A stretch of 64,000 bases of DNA from Plasmopara viticola (GCA_001695595.3 MBPM02000032.1:558001-622000), one strand, 5' to 3'. Counted from the first letter of the stretch, positions 9,313-20,229 are shown. Numbers and translations are program-made. Notes: generated from the letters alone by a model not told the origin.

Positions 9313-12300
9313 TCTCATACGCATGGACAGAAAAGACTATCTTTTTACGGCACAGACTCGACATTTAGGGCAGTTGTTAATAAGGTCACTTGAACTTTAA
9401 AAGCTACGAAAGATGGGTAAAGCCAAATACGACAGACTCAGTATAATCCTAGGTTGGGTCTAGTACAACCACAAACGGTCAAGGATTGTCTGACTCGACC
9501 ACATCCAGGTACCGACGTAAGTCGCCGTCCTATGTGGGATCATCTCACTTTATTGACAAGGTTCCGACCAGAAAGTGTAGGATCTCTAGACGGATGGTAT
9601 CTACTCGACATTGGCTATGGTGCTGAGCAGCAAGCTCATTTGCCGCAAGGGCCAGGCATCTATGAAAGACACTTCGTTCAGATAGAGTCATTGTTATACG
9701 GAGATCTAATTGGGGCTATTCAAGTGACTTTCAAACAAGTTCAGTCATAAGGTTTTTCCTCGGAATCTGTGATCTACGCCAATTTACTTACATATGCAGG
9801 GCACGCAGAAAGATCTAAATTTGTAAAGTCACTTTCCAGTTGTGCATACGCCGCTCCACTTGGGTGATACCACACTATCTTAGCTCATAGCCACAAATAC
9901 TGGTCACCATTGGCTCATGTCTGTCCTTCAAATGATAAACATTGAGTGAATGTCTACGCCAAAAGTTCTTCTTCTTTCTAGTCAAAGTGGGTCAATTAAT
10001 TACCAGATCTGTGCAAGGATCAATGTGGATGGCACCCAATCTAAGATCATGGCATCACACACTCTTATGCAAATCTTCATCGTGTCTACACCCAAGACCA
10101 ACTTAACAGCGCCTGACTCTATAAAATCGATTTTTTTCAATTAAATCCAGATACAGAACTCTTTTTAACGCCTTTAAGTAAAGGGCGTCATTGCCATTTT
10201 GTCGTACCTAACGGACGTCAGCATATGATATGTATCGACGGTGAGCAATGTAGCGTAGCCAGTGGGTCAATATGTTTTGTTCATCGTTTATTGAGCTTCA
10301 TCACACGACTCATAAGCTCGGAAATCATTTAAAGAAAGCATCGGCGACTTTTTTTTCGCGAATAAGTAACTCAGAGGTCTGCATCTTATCCATTACGAAA
10401 ATCTGGATTAAAGTAACACGTCGTTCTATAGGCGCTGACTTTCCTTTTATTCGCTATCCATTACTTCTAAAAAGAAAGCTCACGCAATTTCAGACAAAAA
10501 TTTAATGCTTCTAATATGACAGGGCTACAAAGAACTCAAGCGATTTACGCACGTCATGTTGTAAGCAATTTGCTTTTGTTGATCAAAATATGATTCATGG
10601 TCAGTTGCGCATAGGCATATATATTTCGACCAAAACTCTAAGCATGCAGGCGGAGCCACTGAGAACTGCTTGCCTTGGACAGCATTTGGTGTATATCATG
10701 CGGGACACAGCCGGTGAAGGGCCAAGGCATTTGGGTGCTACCTTTTTCATGCCCCTTTTAAGGTGAACGAACGTATTAACGGAGTTAGGCACTGCGAAGC
10801 ATTGCTGCATGCTAGACGACGGTATGAGGCACAATATCGCCGACACGACAAAAGCTTTGGCAACATCGATCTCTTAAGAGGGAAGACAGCAACGCAAGAT
10901 GATTATCGAGCAGTGCAAGACGTCTAGTAATGAACAGGAGGGGATTAAGTACCCCGTATGGTCAATAGTGCTTTCCTTTACCAAGAGAAGAGACTGGTAA
11001 AGCTTAAAGGCACAATAAGTCTCATCTTTTAGATATCTACTAGAGCTGAATAAAATGCCCATGAAGGATCTCGAAAAGTCGTTAAGCTCAATGACAGCGG
11101 TAGTCATTCGACCTACGGAAATATTCAGCTTCTAGCTTTTGTTGGCCCATAAGAAGCAACGGAGGCACTTTGTACCAAAAAAAATCTTGATTAGAAAGGA
11201 CTTATCTGATCCGTATCATATTCGATAAAGTACTGTCTCCTCAGCCCCTTCAAATGCGTAACTGATAGAAGCAATATAGAGTTAAATTGGTTAAAGAAAG
11301 CATATACTACGTAGCACTGCATTAGCATTTATCCAAAAGGAAGCGTGCCTTTATCAATGCAAGTTTTAATGCAAACCATGAGAAATTAGGATTTCGAGCG
11401 AGCAATTTCACGCATTTTACGCCGATTGTCTGTAGCAAAGAAAGCCTTGTTGCAAGTAGCGCATCGTGGACGTTTATAGTAGCCTAGCATTCGTATTTAT
11501 CTTGGCAATGGCGCGATTTGAGAAAAAACGTCAAGTGAAACAACAAGATGGTACGTATGATGCACAGCGCACTCGACCTTGTTGATGCATTATATTAGCT
11601 TCTCACACGAAAGAGGGACGTACCCTTAACCATGGTCAGCACTGTGTGTGTCTTGCTCCGGGAGTCTTCAAAGCTATCGAACGCGTCTGCAGGCTTTATA
11701 AGGCGTATGTACCGAAATGATTCGAAAAAGCTTATTGCTTTTCATCCTATCAGCTCGTATCATACGTGCCAAAAACCAAATCTTAGTGCACAAGGGGTGA
11801 CCAGACCCATCGCCGATCATTTTAAAATACACCACTTGTACATTAAGTAGGTGTAGTGCGCAAAATCACACCGTTTAAGGTTTGTCTCTCAATTTTTAGA
11901 CTTTCTCAGATCATCAGAAAGTCATAAGGCGCATATAGCACCCGGGTGCTATAGCCGGTCATTCATTTGCGCTGGTAAGTGAAAAGATGTGCAACAGGGC
12001 CATTGTTGCACAGTCATTGTCTAGCTTCATTTACTGTTGGCATCGATCGGGTTTAAAAGCAGCTGATCCGCTGAACTATACAAAGCTGTTTAGTCAATCT
12101 GTTAAATGAAGGGATCCGTAACCCCCCAACACACAGCACACCCTTCAGATACTAATTACAGGGCTGAAAACCCTTTAAATTACATCCAGAACGTGGAATG
12201 GCAGCTTTGTAAGATTATATCCTCAAACCTTTCAGTATTCAGAGTTTCGTGAGATTTGCTCAAAGAGCACGTAAGTTTCGGAAATCGAAAGAGCTAGTAT

Positions 12301-12835
12301 AGCTTTTGAATACCATCGCCTCCGAAGGCTTGCTTGTGTGAAGGACTCGCCTTGGAATAATTCCACAAAGCGTTTCCCGAAGCTAACAACTTGCCATTCC
12401 ACCAGTATCCAATTGATACAGCAAGATAATTAAAATGCTTGAAAGGCAATTTGACTCGAGTCCGAGCAACGGTCATTCTGTTGCAATGCTTGCGACTTTA
12501 GTAACTCAGCAGTCACATGCAGCTCTGCGACGATGCGAATGTTTCGTGTATCGACTGTATTAGTACGAGTACGAGCACCGCTTGATCCATCCACCGATTC
12601 TAATTGCTTGGAACTGGATAGCGAGCTGAGTGGAGCAGCAGAAGGCGAGATAGAGCTGTTTCCACCGCCCGACATATTCTGCAGTAGACAGACCATGTTA
12701 TTCGTTCGATCCAGATTAGACAAAAGAAAAGTCTTCACCAGCTACCTCAAAGCAAAACGGTCGCTTGGTATCATCGGGCTCTAAAACGCGTACAGACAGC
12801 ATGCCATCCTGCAATTGCGTCTCTTCACGTAGCTT
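9313..12835. repeat. Segmental duplication block 2, copy A
   Basis: Collinear with 52961-56432 from tctcatacgcatgg to cttcacgtagcttg. The two copies differ by about 10 per 100 bases where I compared them (10261-10520 against 53914-54170), far more than block 1. The contents are decayed family R repeat DNA up to about 12290 and then a minus-strand gene fragment (12300-12835). The open frames, such as the 98-codon frame at 9454, are not kept in the partner copy. Confidence 0.85.
12300..12835 (-). pseudogene. Fragment of a cellular gene, PH-domain-like (copy A)
   Basis: The minus strand near 12790-12720 reads DDTKRPFCFEVAGEDFSF, which resembles the middle strands of a pleckstrin-homology domain (R.FCFEV...), and is followed after a frame change by a low-complexity stretch, SISPSAAPLSSLSSSKQLES, and then RIVAELHVTAELLKSQ. 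The partner copy (55930-57050) continues further upstream with YYKGSNFDKLREEMQLRDGM, again PH-like. Stops and frameshifts occur in both copies. The PH reading rests on a short stretch and is uncertain; a captured exon inside a transposon is equally possible. Confidence 0.35.
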
Positions 12836-13083
12836 GGACAAAATTGACGTTTTGGAGAGATAACAATAACGTCATATGGTGTGCTGCCCCAGAATATAAA
12901 CACCGCAAGAGAAGGACATCGCCTATATGACTGATCTATCGTACTATAATGTCTTGAGTCATGTTACACCACTTTATTCATCAAGTCATTAATCTTTCCA
13001 GTCTTACAAAGCCAAAAGTGCGACAACTCGAACACAATTACTAATAGAGACAACTCCTAAGCTTACGCGGCTACTGGCTTCTT
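12836..13083. other. Effector 3' flank
   Basis: There is no gene. 12930-13060 is the downstream region of the minus-strand effector pseudogene and matches 59535-59615 beyond the intact effector (atcgtactat, gtcatgtaacacca, attcatca). It carries the family 3' UTR string (minus strand: gaaagattaatgacttgatg) seen after the other effector copies. Confidence 0.6.
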
Positions 13084-14140
13084 CTACAAATTCTCCGCCG
13101 ACTTCTTTCCATGTTCAGTCTTTGCTGTCGTGATAAGGATCTCAATTTCGTCTGTAGCGAAGAGGTATCCAGTAATTTTGTTGAGAGTCACGTCCTTTTC
13201 TGTCTTTTCCAAATATATATGCGCATACCTCATCCATGATCCGAGCTCCAGGATATCGAGAAGACCAATAGGGCTATGGTCAAATTTTAAATATTTGAAA
13301 ACAAGCTCCAGCGCGTCGTCTTTACTAGACCAAAACTTTTCGTACTCGAGTTTGCAGTTTAATCGCCAGCGTCGCTGTTTCCTTTGCCTCTTTTGAAGCA
13401 ATCAGAAGCGAAGACAGACTCGTGTGACTGAATGTGTGGAGCAGCTGCTCCAAGGGCGTCATTGATCTACCAGGATTGTACTCGCTCAATAAGTGTTCCA
13501 GATATCATACGCACGGCCGGTAAGCAACGTTCGGTGGCTCGAGTCCGACTGCAAAAGTTTGTAAAGTTGTTGTAGAAAAGTGAGAAACATACTCCAACCT
13601 TCCACCTGCTCTTCTATAAGTCTTGTGCCAAGAGCTCTAATCAGAGGGTTTCCCCTACTCTTTGCTTGTTCCAACGTCGTTGCCAGTTTATAATTATCAA
13701 CCCCCCCCCACAACTTTGCTAAAAGTGACACTTCCTACCCGGGATAGTACGGATTATAGCTATCCACGTACTTGACCCAAATACGAAACCAAACATTCGA
13801 CAAAATGTGCTTTTTGACCTTTGAGTTTTAGATTGGTGTAGACAATGGAAGGATTCACCCCAATCAGCCTCCACCAACCTACTTTAAGCACAAGGTGCGT
13901 GTCGATTGGAATTATCACCGCTTGCTTGGTCGTGGCCAGTAAAGTGATAAGTTTAGTTCCCAAGCCGAAATTTTCGATACCATAAACCCTGTCTTCGTCG
14001 CTTGCGTTCGGCGGGTCCGAGAGGAGGGTACCAGGTTGATTCACAGTGGATAAAAAGATCCTCGAGCGTGTGGGGGACGCAGTCGCATTCGCAGAAGCAT
14101 TGGCTTGTTGGAAGAGAAGAGACTAATGCGAGTGCTCGAG
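13084..14140 (-). pseudogene. WY effector pseudogene
   Basis: The minus strand carries the family linker (QPGTLLSDPPNA), a degenerate DEDR in place of DEER, WWRLIGVNPSIVYTNLKLK, GRAYDIWNTY and the C-terminal WMRYAHIYLEKTEKDVTL. The signal-peptide region (about 14100-14150) is disrupted and no proper start codon is in frame. Frameshifts separate three open pieces (14044-13760, 13731-13486, 13401-13084), one of them beside a run of C residues near 13705. Its flanks on both sides match those of the intact effector at 59593-60798, so it is the positional partner of that gene in the older duplication. Confidence 0.85.
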
Positions 14141-15147
14141 TAAGAACCTTGCTGGCTAACGGAATATAAAAAAAGAAAGAGCGGGTGGATGATTTTTTTT
14201 AACATTCGCGCATCGTTGATTGAGAAGGGTCGGTTTGACGGCCATAAAGAGGTACCATATAAGACTCATTTGATCCATAGTACCGGAACAGCATGGTTTG
14301 GCTACGATTACAATATGTTTCGAATGTGGCGCTAAGACTCGATTGCTGCGTATCGTGAGTACGGCCGAAGCATTAGCTTGTCCATATATGTCCATATATC
14401 TGGATCGATGAAGACCCTGGCAAGCAGAAGCAATATCATTGTTTCGACATCTACAGCGCTTAATGTTCACTTTTTAATACGTTTAGCTATTTAAAGATTT
14501 TAACTCCTACATGATCTCATAGGATTCGTCTATGATGTTGCTTACGATTCTATTGTATGTTATCACTCTCAAGTATCGTGAGCTATAAATAGACACCTCG
14601 TCTGCGGGTCGATTTTTGGCTTAACGTAGACTTAAACTTCTCCGACAAGAAAACAGCTATTAATTTCTTAAGAGACACCAGATGAATCGACGCTGATTAA
14701 TCGCGCAACTTTTATTTTTGGCTGGACTATTTCCGACGCACTTTTGACATTGCCATTATTCAAGGTTTTATGCAAAAACAAAGAGATTCTAGCGACTTTA
14801 GTACGTTTACAAAAAAAGGTTTGATCAATGCCGTTGTCAATATGGTTATATTCTTGGATGATCCAATGCAAGATATGTATTGAGACTGGTATTGAGCAGG
14901 TTGATGGCCATGACGAAGGTACCTTGTGTGTGCAAATTAACAACGACTGAAGAAGGCAGACCAATTTACAATTTTGATAATAGGTTAGACAAATTTGCCT
15001 GTAAGGAATCGCCGCGACATTTCTTTTTTAGAATCAGAAATAGAAGTAAATAACTGACACAGTACTATTGTTTTGACATCATCGCTGCAGCAAGCCAGAA
15101 GCAAAAATCTAACCGGCTTGATTTCTAACGCAGTTGAATTACATTAT
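14141..15147. repeat. Effector upstream flank and repeat, partner of 60800-62640
   Basis: There is no gene. 14210-14300 holds the weakened upstream motifs of the pseudogene. 14300-14570 matches 61270-61510 (ggtgctaagact, ctacagcgcttaa), and 14690-14965 matches 62400-62640 (attattcaag, ttttatgcaaaa, gcgactttag, gagcag), with the SINE pair of the partner region absent here. The 98-codon minus-strand frame at 14668-14964 lies in this repeat and is not conserved. Confidence 0.6.
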
Positions 15148-15472
15148 TGTATTGTATTGTATTACGTTATCGCGTTGCCAAGTTATGCACGTGCTAGGCT
15201 CTATGGCTAGTCCACGGCATAGAGTGGTGTCCGCATACGTCGAGTCTCGTTCGGCGGGCAGTGCAGCCAGCACCGAGGCCGTGAGGGTCTTCCATTATTT
15301 TGTGTACTTCTGACTTGGTAAGAGCCCAGGTGGCGCCCTAGTGCTGGAGACCGTCGCGTCGAGGGTGAGACTCGTTAGAGACCTGCAGATGCCCGAGAGC
15401 ACCTGCCCGAAGCGCGCGAGCATTAAGCCCCCGCGCTTGGAAGGAGGGCGTCACCCCAACCTTTTCCGAAAA
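15148..15472 (-). mobile_element. SINE-1 copy with 14-bp target-site duplication
   Basis: A 325-bp copy on the minus strand; its tacaa tail appears here as tattg repeats at the left end. It is bracketed by a perfect direct repeat ttgaattacattat at 15134-15147 and 15473-15486, the signature of target-primed insertion. The 5' end coincides with that of the other three copies. It sits about 440 bases upstream of the intact effector, in the opposite direction to it. Confidence 0.92.
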
Positions 15473-15709
15473 TTGAATTACATTATCTCTGTTATTATCG
15501 AGGCTGAGCAATAGCGCAAACAAAACCATAAAAGAGTCAAATCAGACCTAAATATACGGGTAAGAGTTTAAGATCACTTAAAACAGTGCAGCCCGATCAC
15601 TTCGGTGGGTGGTCTTTATCGGCCTCTATACAAGTGAAACTGGTCGATAGCAGCCGATGCGTGGGTTGTATATGTTATATGTGGCAATGAAGGCATAGCT
15701 AATGTCTTT

Positions 15710-15790
15710 GTAGCCAAGCTACAAATCGTCGAGCAGACGTGAGCATAGTTACTGAACCGGCACTACAGCCTTTGCAATGTTTATGGTACC
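15710..15790 (+). promoter_or_regulatory. Conserved effector upstream motif pair
   Basis: Two strings shared by most effector copies lie here: gtagccaagctacaaatcgt (continuing cgagcagacg) at 15710-15739, then after gaaccggcactacag the string gtttatggtacc at 15779-15790. They end about 125 bases before the start codon. The same strings, in the same order, precede the pseudogenes at 23909 and 8006 and the gene at 60798. A core promoter or factor-binding role is inferred. Confidence 0.6.
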
Positions 15791-15886
15791 CGTTTAAATA
15801 CCTGCTTGTATGTACCATATGATCCCTCCTTAGCCAACGATACGCAAATGAAGACTAGCAATGCAATCCACTGGGACGACCCATCC

Positions 15887-15907
15887 ATTATTCAATCGTC
15901 CGGCAAG
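15887..15907 (+). promoter_or_regulatory. Start-proximal motif, Inr-like
   Basis: The string attattcaatcgtccggcaa lies 8 bases before the ATG. Close variants sit at the same place before the effector starts at 5465, 45551 and 23909 and (minus strand) 6478 and 60798, with consensus ATTCAWTCGSCNGCAAG. The pyrimidine-A-TT core is reminiscent of the oomycete initiator, so transcription may begin here; that is inference. Confidence 0.5.
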
Positions 15908-15914
15908 TTTTCAA

Positions 15915-17066
15915 ATGCGCCTTTGCAGCCTTCCTTTAGCACTCCTACCACCTTTCTTCTTAATTGCAGAAGCCATCGCCTTTGTGAATGCAACAGCTTC
16001 CCCCGTGCTCTCAGGGGCATTATTTTCCACTGGAAATCGATCTGGTACCCTCATCTCGGAATCGCATACTGCAAGAGACGAAGAGAGGGTTAATGGAATC
16101 GAAGATTTCGGCTGGGGGAATAAATATGCCTATTTACTGGCTAAAATCAAGCCGGTGTTATGGGATCGAAAGGCCGATTCTCAGCTTGAGCTCAAACTTG
16201 CTTGGTGGAGGGTAATAAATAAGCATCCTGACAGTCTTTATTTCCAGCTGAAGCAGGCTGATAACAGCGACCAAATTTTGTCGCAGTCTTGGTTTCGTCT
16301 TTGGTTCAGGTACGTGGAATTGTACAATTGGGACCATCCAAGGAAGAAAGTGTCAGTTTTTCATATGTTGAGACGAAAATTCACTGAGTATAGAATCGCG
16401 GTGATGGCGGAAGAGGCAAAGAATAAAGGAGACTCGATCGCTCAAAATATTGGCACGAAGCTGCAGAGAATGCAGATGACGTATTGGAAAGATCAACTGC
16501 ATAGCCCATCCAAAGTCTACCAAATTTTACAGTGGCTTCCGAGCCGCCGGATGTTGCTTTACGAAGAAACGTATGATATTTGGAACATTTATTTGAGTGA
16601 GTACCTCTTTATGGAGCCAATGCCGTACTTCGATCAGCTGCGCCACAGTTTCGATGACCGGAGTCTGTCTTTGCTACTAATTGATTCAAAACAGTCAGAT
16701 TTAAGAAAGACGATGGCGACAGAATTTCAACTCGAGTTGGAAAAGGTCTGGTTACGTAGAGATGTGGCGCCGGATCGTGTTTTCAAATATTTAGGGCTTG
16801 ACCAAAGCCCTGTCAGTCTTCTCGACAACGTAGAGCTTGAATCGTGGATGAGGTATGCGCGTATGTATCGGAAAAAGATCGAAAAGGACGTGACTCTCGA
16901 CGAGATTGACAAGGACGTGGCTCTCGACGAGATCATTGCAAGCCTCTTCAACGCAAAGGAGGTTGCGAAAATTATCCAAACAGCAAAGACTGAAAGTGGA
17001 AAGAAGTTGGCGGAGCATTTGCAGAAGAATCTCCTGGAGGAGAAGTCGGCAGCTGCGGTACCTTAG
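15915..17066 (+). CDS. Secreted WY-domain effector, EER without RXLR, intact
   Basis: Predicted host-targeted effector of 383 residues. I chose the ATG at 15915 because it begins the signal peptide (MRLCSLPLALLPPFFLIAEA); an in-frame ATG at 15861 would bury that peptide behind 18 residues. ARDEER lies at 53-58. No RXLR precedes it; the place holds RSGTLIS (42-48). WY-type helical modules follow: WW at 97-98 with LYFQLKQ; WFRLWFRYVELYN (126-138); YWKDQLHSPSKVYQILQW (190-207) with YDIWNIYLSEY (220-230); VWLRRDVAPDRVFKYLGL (278-295) with WMRYARMYRKK (311-321). Residues 323-340 hold a 10-residue tandem duplication (EKDVTLDEID/KDVALDEI). WY effectors of downy mildews act inside the host cell, usually by binding host proteins; the target here cannot be read from sequence. 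No lesion is visible. Confidence 0.88.
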   Translation: MRLCSLPLALLPPFFLIAEAIAFVNATASPVLSGALFSTGNRSGTLISESHTARDEERVNGIEDFGWGNKYAYLLAKIKPVLWDRKADSQLELKLAWWRVINKHPDSLYFQLKQADNSDQILSQSWFRLWFRYVELYNWDHPRKKVSVFHMLRRKFTEYRIAVMAEEAKNKGDSIAQNIGTKLQRMQMTYWKDQLHSPSKVYQILQWLPSRRMLLYEETYDIWNIYLSEYLFMEPMPYFDQLRHSFDDRSLSLLLIDSKQSDLRKTMATEFQLELEKVWLRRDVAPDRVFKYLGLDQSPVSLLDNVELESWMRYARMYRKKIEKDVTLDEIDKDVALDEIIASLFNAKEVAKIIQTAKTESGKKLAEHLQKNLLEEKSAAAVP

Positions 17067-17309
17067 GAGTTGCCTCTATTGGCACTTGTGTCTGAGTCGT
17101 TGCAATTTTAGCATTGTTAGACTAAAGAGATAAATGACTTGATAAATAAAACGGGTTCACATGACGTGTGACAGGAATGGGAGAGCGGAACGCGTAGGTC
17201 AGACTTTGCCTTCAAAATAATGATTATCACTGAAATTTACTACTTGTACGTTAGTGTGATGGGCTGCTCAATAATACACGTTTTGCAGCTTGAGTCTTTC
17301 TATATAGAC
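17067..17309 (+). terminator. Effector 3' UTR and flank
   Basis: After the stop the string ggagttgcctctattggcac, then gagtcgttgcaattttagca and gactaaagagataaatgact lead to gataaataaa near 17141-17150. Near-identical text follows the other effector copies (25020-25110, 37840-37935 and, on the minus strand, 6830-6905 and 12980-13070). It probably holds the polyadenylation signals; no separate terminator is implied. 17210-17309 is family R repeat flanking the hAT element. Confidence 0.55.
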
Positions 17310-19973
17310 TAGGGATGGGGACGTCAGCTCAACGTTAAGCACGTTAAACCGGTATCCGTTGACGTATTGCAAACGTTTTGAGACGTCCCGGCGATATAAA
17401 TGTATAAAACACCACACGAGCACAGGATAGAAGAAAGAGCTTACAACGCATCGTTCCCGGATGAAGCCTCCACCATTAAATGATCCTGCGCCGCCGCCCC
17501 TGTTCAAGATGCGCCGTATAAAGAAGGACGATTACTGGTCGTTCATCCGACTTGTAGCTCCAAACGCACAGCTACCACCGGAAAAGAAGGCGTGGGAATC
17601 GTTTGATACAAACTTGGCTTATTGTCTATAGTGCAAAAGCTCTTTCAGCTTTAAATCAGGAAGTAGCGCCAGCATTTGAAAGCACATGGATTAAAAACAT
17701 CCACAAGATCTCAGCAGAGCTGGGCGTGAACAAGCATCCAAGCGAGTGGCAATCGCACTTTGCGCAACGCGAAAATCTGATGCAATGATGTTTTCTCCGA
17801 CAAAGAGAACAAGAAAGATCGATCCAGCTGACGAAGAGATGGCCACAAGAGCTTTCATTGATTGGATTGCCAAACGACTGCGCCCACTAAGTGTTGCCGA
17901 CGACTAGGTGCTTTGTTTTCTTTTGACGTTGATTCAGACGATGAGAGGTCTGTACGAGCTACCCTCTCGCCGCACTATTACTGAAAAAATGCAAAATCAC
18001 TGTCAGTTCAAGCGATCGCTGGTAAAGACGTAGATTGCTGAAGATGCAGACTTCTATTCTCTCACATACATGTGGATATCTCGAGCAACAGATAGCTGTA
18101 TTTCGCTTACTATTCATTTTGTGAATATCAATTTTGAGATGATGGCGTACACTTTAGAAGTTTAAGTTTTGTGGGAAGCACACTGGCATCAGAATTGAAT
18201 GCAAACTGGGCGTGCTCATGCGCAAGTGGGGACGCTACATTTGATTGTATCAGGAGCTCTCTCGAAAACAAGTGTCGAAGTGACAAATGTGGAAGAGGAT
18301 AATGACGGGAACGAGGAAGTTAGAGAGGAGGTTGAAAATATTGCTGACAGTGAAGATGATGAGGAGCAGTGGATTGAGAACCTTGCAATTGAAGTGGAAG
18401 CTATTGCGTTTTCGAAGCAAGAAATGGTAGATATCGAATCCCAAACGATTGCAAGTTCTATAGACAGCGTTTCGCATGAATATGACCATCTGGACGTTAA
18501 TGCTGATAACACGCTGGATGGAGGTCTTCTTGATGGTTGTCTTAGTGTGCGGACAACAACTTCAATTCTAAACGCTATGAACTAAGCCATGAGTGAAACA
18601 AGAATGCATGTTTCTAGCTTTCGCAAATTTGTTCACTACTTCAACAAAAGTTCTAAAGGAAAAGACAAGTTGAAGTCGCTACAAAATGTGGCCGTACCTC
18701 TTACCGTTATTTCAGATGTAGCCACCCGCTGGAATAGCACGCATCACATGCTTCAACGCCTTCTGCATTTTCGTCCTAGTATCCAATCGTTTATATTGAC
18801 AGCGAAAGGCAAAGAAGAGTTCAGCGACGCAAGTATTGTGAGGCCCACTGGAGAAATGTGGTTTAGCATCCAATGCCTCGACAAGCTTCTCGTGGTTTTT
18901 GAGCTGGTAACTAAGACACTATCAGGTGGAATATACCCCACTGCTACATTGATTTATCCATGTATACGCCTTCTTGAAAAGCGGCTATTAAATCAGAGGA
19001 TTTTTGCCAAAATATCGCCTGCTCACGCTGGAGAATATTACTACAGCTCGGTGCTGGAACGCATGCATCTTGTCCGTCGGTTTTTCTTGTTTTTGCTCCG
19101 AAAATGATCCAAGCAATTACCTTTGGATGTGAAATATTGCTGCTTGCTTGATCCTCAATTCGTGCATGGTAAGTCACTGAACGCAACAGAAAGAATAGAA
19201 GGGAGGGAGTTCTTGGTGAGCGAGGCAATGCGCTCTGCTGGTGCTGATATCTACAGCACGAGCTTCGATGAGGTTAGCGATGAAGAAGAGAACTTCATAA
19301 ATGATCTCCTTGGACGCAAGCGAAGATCGCCTCATCCTCAAGTGCAAAACGGGTTGTCGCTTCGTGCAAAAGTAGAGGCAGAGGTGAATCGATACTACGA
19401 TAGATCCCATCAAAAAGCACAAGAAAATACGTGCCGAGAGCAGAAGTCCAAAACACAGAAACTTGTCGATGGTCTTAAGTGGTGGCGCGAAAATGGCAGT
19501 GATTTTTCGCTCTTAGCTCCTATTGCGAGGAAATATTTTGGCATGGTAGCTACATCAGTACCTTCAGAGCGCTGCTTCTCGTGGGCAGGAATCATTATTA
19601 CAGCACGGCGTAATAGGTTGTCTTGTTACAATCTAAGAGATCTCATTTTTCTTTACAGCAATACGATTGGCGAGGAACCAGAGGAGTAGCTGAAGACGTA
19701 CGGTAGAAACGTGCTAAAGAGTTACATGTTGTAAATAGACTTTTTGCACAACTCACATCAGCTTTAATGTGCCAGCAGCCGAATTGTTTGACAAAATTCT
19801 TCTCCCGTCCGTTCTTATGTTTGTGCAGCTTGAACATGGTATGATTTCAAACCAATGGTTTGTTTGTCTCTCTGAGACGTCAAACAACGTCTAAAAAACG
19901 TGAACGGGAACTCCCGGACGGGAACGGGAACCACATTTTTTTTACGTTAACACCGTTTACGTCCCCATCCCTA
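17310..19973 (+). mobile_element. hAT-family DNA transposon, ends and target duplication intact
   Basis: A 2,664-bp element with perfect 15-bp terminal inverted repeats, tagggatggggacgt at 17310-17324 and acgtccccatcccta at 19959-19973. It is flanked by an exact 8-bp target duplication, atatagac, at 17302-17309 and 19974-19981. An 8-bp duplication is the hallmark of hAT transposases. It contains one transposase reading frame (17461-19689). A paralogue of the target region without the insertion lies at about 8641-8830. Confidence 0.95.
17461..19689 (+). pseudogene. hAT transposase with BED zinc finger, nonsense-ridden
   Basis: The 743 codons stay in a single frame from MKPPPLNDPA to the TAG at 19687, with no frameshift. 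About nine in-frame stops interrupt it, the first at 17629-17631 inside the BED finger, others near 17677, 18583 and 19105. Recognisable parts in order: a BED zinc finger (YCL.CKSSFSF, then KHMD.KHPQ, giving C-x2-C and the two His), a catalytic-core stretch (TYMWISRATDSCISLTIHFV), AHAQVGTLHLIVSGAL, ATRWNSTHHMLQRLLHFRPS, and the C-terminal dimerisation region LKWWRENGSDFSLLAPIARK with ATSVPSERCFSWAG. It would excise and insert the element in the nucleus if intact; this copy cannot. The element could still move if a functional relative supplied transposase. Confidence 0.92.
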
Positions 19974-19981
19974 ATATAGAC

Positions 19982-20229
19982 CATAATGAAGCCATTGGGC
20001 ACAAATATAGCCGTTTGATTATTCGCGCTGGCAAGACAGAGGGTTTGCAATAGGGCTGTTTCATCGTCGTTGTCTTATATGTTATAGCTGCTCTTTTTGT
20101 TAATTTGTTTTTCAAATGTAATCTATTTTCAGTATGCCCTTCCTAATAATGACGAATAATTTTTTTTTCGGAAATAGCTAAATAACTGTACGACGAAGAG
20201 CTTGACAATTTTTGGCATCTGGAATTGTT
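19982..20229. repeat. Right flank of hAT target, family R repeat
   Basis: This continues the repeat split by the transposon: cattgggcacaaatatagcc, ttcgcgctggcaagacagag and ttaatttgtttttcaaatgt match 8735-8860. No gene is visible. Confidence 0.6.

Noticed and set aside
15915..17066. Treating GTLI as a degenerate RXLR motif
   Set aside because: It shares only the Leu; calling it RXLR would be unsupported. The family is better described as EER-WY without RXLR.
18216..18512. Serine-rich 98-codon minus-strand frame
   Set aside because: It is the antisense shadow of the acidic stretch of the hAT transposase.
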